From positions 1-64,000 of the forward strand of contig NZ_QWEH01000015.1 of NCBI RefSeq assembly GCF_003515705.1: a stretch of DNA of 64,000 nt, given 5' to 3'. The position numbers were made by a program, and so were the translations under genes. Shown in pieces: positions 61,820 to 64,000 of the stretch. The stretch's first letter is position 1. The number at the start of each line of letters is the position of its first letter. The notes beneath the pieces were generated by a model, which was not told the origin of the DNA, did not search any database, and worked only from the letters and a program-made list of their open reading frames with translations. This DNA comes from Oceanobacillus profundus. Lineage in GTDB: Bacteria; Bacillota; Bacilli; Bacillales; Amphibacillaceae.

Positions 61820-62852
61820 TTCAGCAGTTTCAAAGATGCATGAAGTCAATTCACATATACCGAAAAATTTCATGGTAGTTTTAGTAATTGGTTTTGTCTT
61901 GCTCGGGTTGAGTGTGTTTCTCTCCTTATCACTAGGCTCTCGAATGGTAGGCTTACAGGAAGTACTGGACGGCTTATTCCGTCAAGATATAGACTCTTAT
62001 GAAGCAAATGTTGTCCGTAAAAGGATATCACGTACCGTTTTCAGTTTGTTTTGCGGAGCGGCACTCGGAGTTTCGGGAGCGCTTATGCAGGCGGTCACTC
62101 GCAACCCGATTGCCGACCCAAGTATATTGGGAGTGAACACGGGAGCATCCCTATTTGTTGTTTTTGGAATAGCATTTTTGAATATAAGCAGTGCACATCA
62201 ATATATATGGCTAGCGTTGGCTGGTGCTGCAATTACTTCGGTTTTCGTATTCGGAATCGGTTCTCTTGGGCGTAGTGGGGCCACGCCGATCAAACTTGTT
62301 CTTGCGGGGGCTGCCACAACTGCAGCCCTTTCCTCTTTGGTTGTCGCAATCATGATTCCACGTTCTCATGTTATGGATCAGTTTAGATTTTGGCAGGTTG
62401 GAAGCGTCGGTTCGGCAACTTGGGATGGTATTGCTACCTTCATTCCCTTTTTGCTAATCGGAATACTGATAGCTATTCTGTCTGCACCAGCACTAAACGC
62501 ATTGGCATTAGGGGACGCTATTGCGACTGGACTAGGTGTCCGGATCGGAATATTAAGGCTTGTTGCAGCTCTTGGGGCTGTTCTTTTATGTGGTGCAGCT
62601 ACAGCGCTGGCCGGTCCAATTGGCTTTGTGGGACTTTTATCTACTCATGTTATGCGCCTTGTACTTGGTCCCGATCTGCGTTTTGTTATTCCGATGTCGG
62701 CAATTTCAGGTGCAGTCATATTGACGATTTCTGATGTGAGCGGCAGGGTAATCGGGAGTCCTGGCGAGCTTGAAGTCGGCGTGGTTACAGCATTTATTGG
62801 GGCTCCATTACTAATTATATTAGCTATGAGATCGAAAGTGAGTTCGTTATGA
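61809..62852 (+). CDS. Iron-siderophore ABC transporter permease 1 (FecCD family)
   Basis: A 347-residue multi-span permease of the FecCD/BtuC family. Hallmarks are GAALGVSGALMQAVTRNPIA near residues 80-99, ADPSILGVNTGAS, and the coupling region GFVGLLSTHVMRLVLGPDLR. The ATG at 61809 overlaps the binding-protein gene by 11 bases; an in-frame ATG at 61836 is possible. The end overlaps permease 2 (ATGA). Confidence 0.93.
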   Translation: MKSSSAVSKMHEVNSHIPKNFMVVLVIGFVLLGLSVFLSLSLGSRMVGLQEVLDGLFRQDIDSYEANVVRKRISRTVFSLFCGAALGVSGALMQAVTRNPIADPSILGVNTGASLFVVFGIAFLNISSAHQYIWLALAGAAITSVFVFGIGSLGRSGATPIKLVLAGAATTAALSSLVVAIMIPRSHVMDQFRFWQVGSVGSATWDGIATFIPFLLIGILIAILSAPALNALALGDAIATGLGVRIGILRLVAALGAVLLCGAATALAGPIGFVGLLSTHVMRLVLGPDLRFVIPMSAISGAVILTISDVSGRVIGSPGELEVGVVTAFIGAPLLIILAMRSKVSSL

Positions 62853-63880
62853 AAAATGAATCTATTGCGTTTATTATGGCGGGAAGGCGTCAAAGGCACC
62901 GCCGATGGATACTGGTTACCAGCTTTCTAGTTGTTCTTGCATGCATTCTTTGCGGTGCGATGCTTCTATTAGGAAATACGATTCACCCAGTGAAAGATGT
63001 AATCCGAGCACTTTTGGGAGAGCAGATTCAAGGTGTCTCATTTGCAGTTAATACGATACGTCTGCCGAGAATGCTAGCAGGTGTTTTTGCTGGTTTTGCA
63101 TTCGGTGTTGCGGGTGACATTTTCCAAACGATGTTGCGTAATCCACTTGCAAATCCGAATGTAATTGGTATTACCACAGGATCCAGTGCAGCGGCTGTTT
63201 TTTGTATTGTTATTTTGCATGCAAGTGGTGCTGTCGTTTCAATTGCTTCCGTGATTGCCGGTCTTGCTACAGTAACATTCATCTATATTTTATCCAGAGG
63301 AAGGTCCTTTTCCATCGGACGATTAATCCTGATTGGAATAGGCGTCCAAGCAATGCTTAATGCGCTGATATCCTATCTTTTGCTAGTTGGTGCGGAGCAA
63401 GATATACCAGCGGCGCTCAGATGGCTCAGTGGTAGTCTGAATGGCTCTCAAATGCATGAACTGCCACCGCTTATCCTATCGGTTTTTATCTTTGCGCCTA
63501 TCGTTATCATGCTAGCGAAGCAGCTTAGTATATTAGAACTCGGAGAACAGTCGGCAACTTCTCTTGGGATAAATACCGACAGGACAAGAATGTTGCTGAT
63601 TTTGAGTTCCGTCTGTATGATTTCCCTTGCGACTTCTACTACTGGACCAATAGCCTTTGTATCTTTTCTTTCAGGTCCAATCGCAAAGAGGCTGGTCGGT
63701 GTTGGGTTCTCAAATGTAATTCCAGCAGGCCTTGTTGGTATTAATTTGGTTTTGGCAGCAGATCTAATCGGGCAGTTTGCTTTTGTGGTCAGATATCCTG
63801 TAGGCATCATAACGGGAATAATCGGAGCACCGTATTTGATTTACTTGCTAATCCGAATGAATCGAAAGGGGGAATTATAA
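62849..63880 (+). CDS. Iron-siderophore ABC transporter permease 2 (FecCD family)
   Basis: A 343-residue FecCD-type permease pairing with permease 1 into a heterodimer. It has RLPRMLAGVFAGFAFGVAGD, FQTMLRNPLANPNVIGITTG and FVSFLSGPIAKRLVGVGFSN in the expected places. GDIFQTMLRNPLA keeps the loop contacting the ATPase. The start overlaps permease 1 by four bases and its stop overlaps the ATPase start (TAATG). Confidence 0.93.
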   Translation: MKNESIAFIMAGRRQRHRRWILVTSFLVVLACILCGAMLLLGNTIHPVKDVIRALLGEQIQGVSFAVNTIRLPRMLAGVFAGFAFGVAGDIFQTMLRNPLANPNVIGITTGSSAAAVFCIVILHASGAVVSIASVIAGLATVTFIYILSRGRSFSIGRLILIGIGVQAMLNALISYLLLVGAEQDIPAALRWLSGSLNGSQMHELPPLILSVFIFAPIVIMLAKQLSILELGEQSATSLGINTDRTRMLLILSSVCMISLATSTTGPIAFVSFLSGPIAKRLVGVGFSNVIPAGLVGINLVLAADLIGQFAFVVRYPVGIITGIIGAPYLIYLLIRMNRKGEL

Positions 63881-64000
63881 TGAAACAGACACATCTTTTC
63901 GAAGCTGAGCAATTAGTAGCAGGCTATGATAATAAAACGGTTATCCAAGAGGTAAGCCTTACGATTCCCAGTAATAAAATAAGCGTTATTATTGGAGCGA
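63880..64000 (+). CDS. Iron-siderophore ABC transporter ATPase (5' part only)
   Basis: An ATG at 63880 (overlapping the permease stop, with AAAGGGGGAA upstream) opens MKQTHLFEAEQLVAGYDNKT and continues to SVIIGA, where the window ends just before the Walker A lysine. The A-loop tyrosine in AGYDN and the FecE/YusV-like layout identify it as the importer ATPase. Forty residues are visible. Confidence 0.88.
   Translation, partial: MKQTHLFEAEQLVAGYDNKTVIQEVSLTIPSNKISVIIGA

Overview
The window is a chromosomal segment of a low-GC, endospore-lineage Bacillaceae member. The evidence is the order rrn - ctsR/mcsA/mcsB/clpC - radA - gltX - cysE/cysS - sigH - nusG - rpoBC - str - S10/spc/alpha - ecf - truA - rplM/rpsI, AGGAGG-type ribosome binding sites, frequent TTG/GTG starts, a T-box, an L10 leader and a consensus CtsR operator. 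The dispersed repeats recall the halotolerant Oceanobacillus/Virgibacillus group; this is recollection and the genus is not proven.

Layout. 1-385: end of an rRNA operon (23S 3' end, 5S, terminator). 385-1055: degraded region with no convincing gene. 1056-1757: MgtC/SapB-like membrane protein. 1847-6524: the CtsR heat-shock operon with its operator. 6873-15390: radA, PIN-TRAM protein, gltX, T-box, cysE, cysS, mrnC, rlmB, rae1. 15553-17742: sigH, rpmG, secE, nusG. 17775-21459: rplK-rplA-rplJ-rplL and a methyltransferase. 21991-34208: rpoB, rpoC, ybxF, rpsL, rpsG, fusA, tuf. 34793-49542: two promoters, then the S10-spc-alpha ribosomal protein cluster with secY, adk, infA and rpoA. 49957-54251: ECF transporter module, truA, rplM, rpsI. 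54221-57567: an apparent decayed integrative element. 57701-64000: YetF-like protein, an XRE-AbrB regulator with an ABC-2 exporter, and a Fur-controlled siderophore importer cut off by the window end.

Most of the window is the information-processing core: transcription (RpoA, RpoB, RpoC, NusG, SigH), translation, Sec export (SecE, SecY) and protein quality control. The accessory content is at the right end and in the spacers.

The most notable observations are these. (1) A near-copy of the rpsI 3' end recurs 3.3 kb downstream and brackets a truncated tyrosine recombinase, a membrane-anchored unknown protein and a CamS-like lipoprotein; the signal peptide of the lipoprotein ends in a heptapeptide resembling pheromone cAM373. 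(2) Four same-strand copies of a structured repeat with GTTCAAAA-type ends lie between housekeeping genes, one of them inside the spc operon. (3) disA, ispD-ispF and map are missing from their usual Bacillus positions. (4) Many leader or attenuator structures precede transcription and translation genes, including matching L1-type motifs before rplK and rplA. (5) Two further repeat families fill the tuf-rpsJ and rplQ-ecfA1 spacers.
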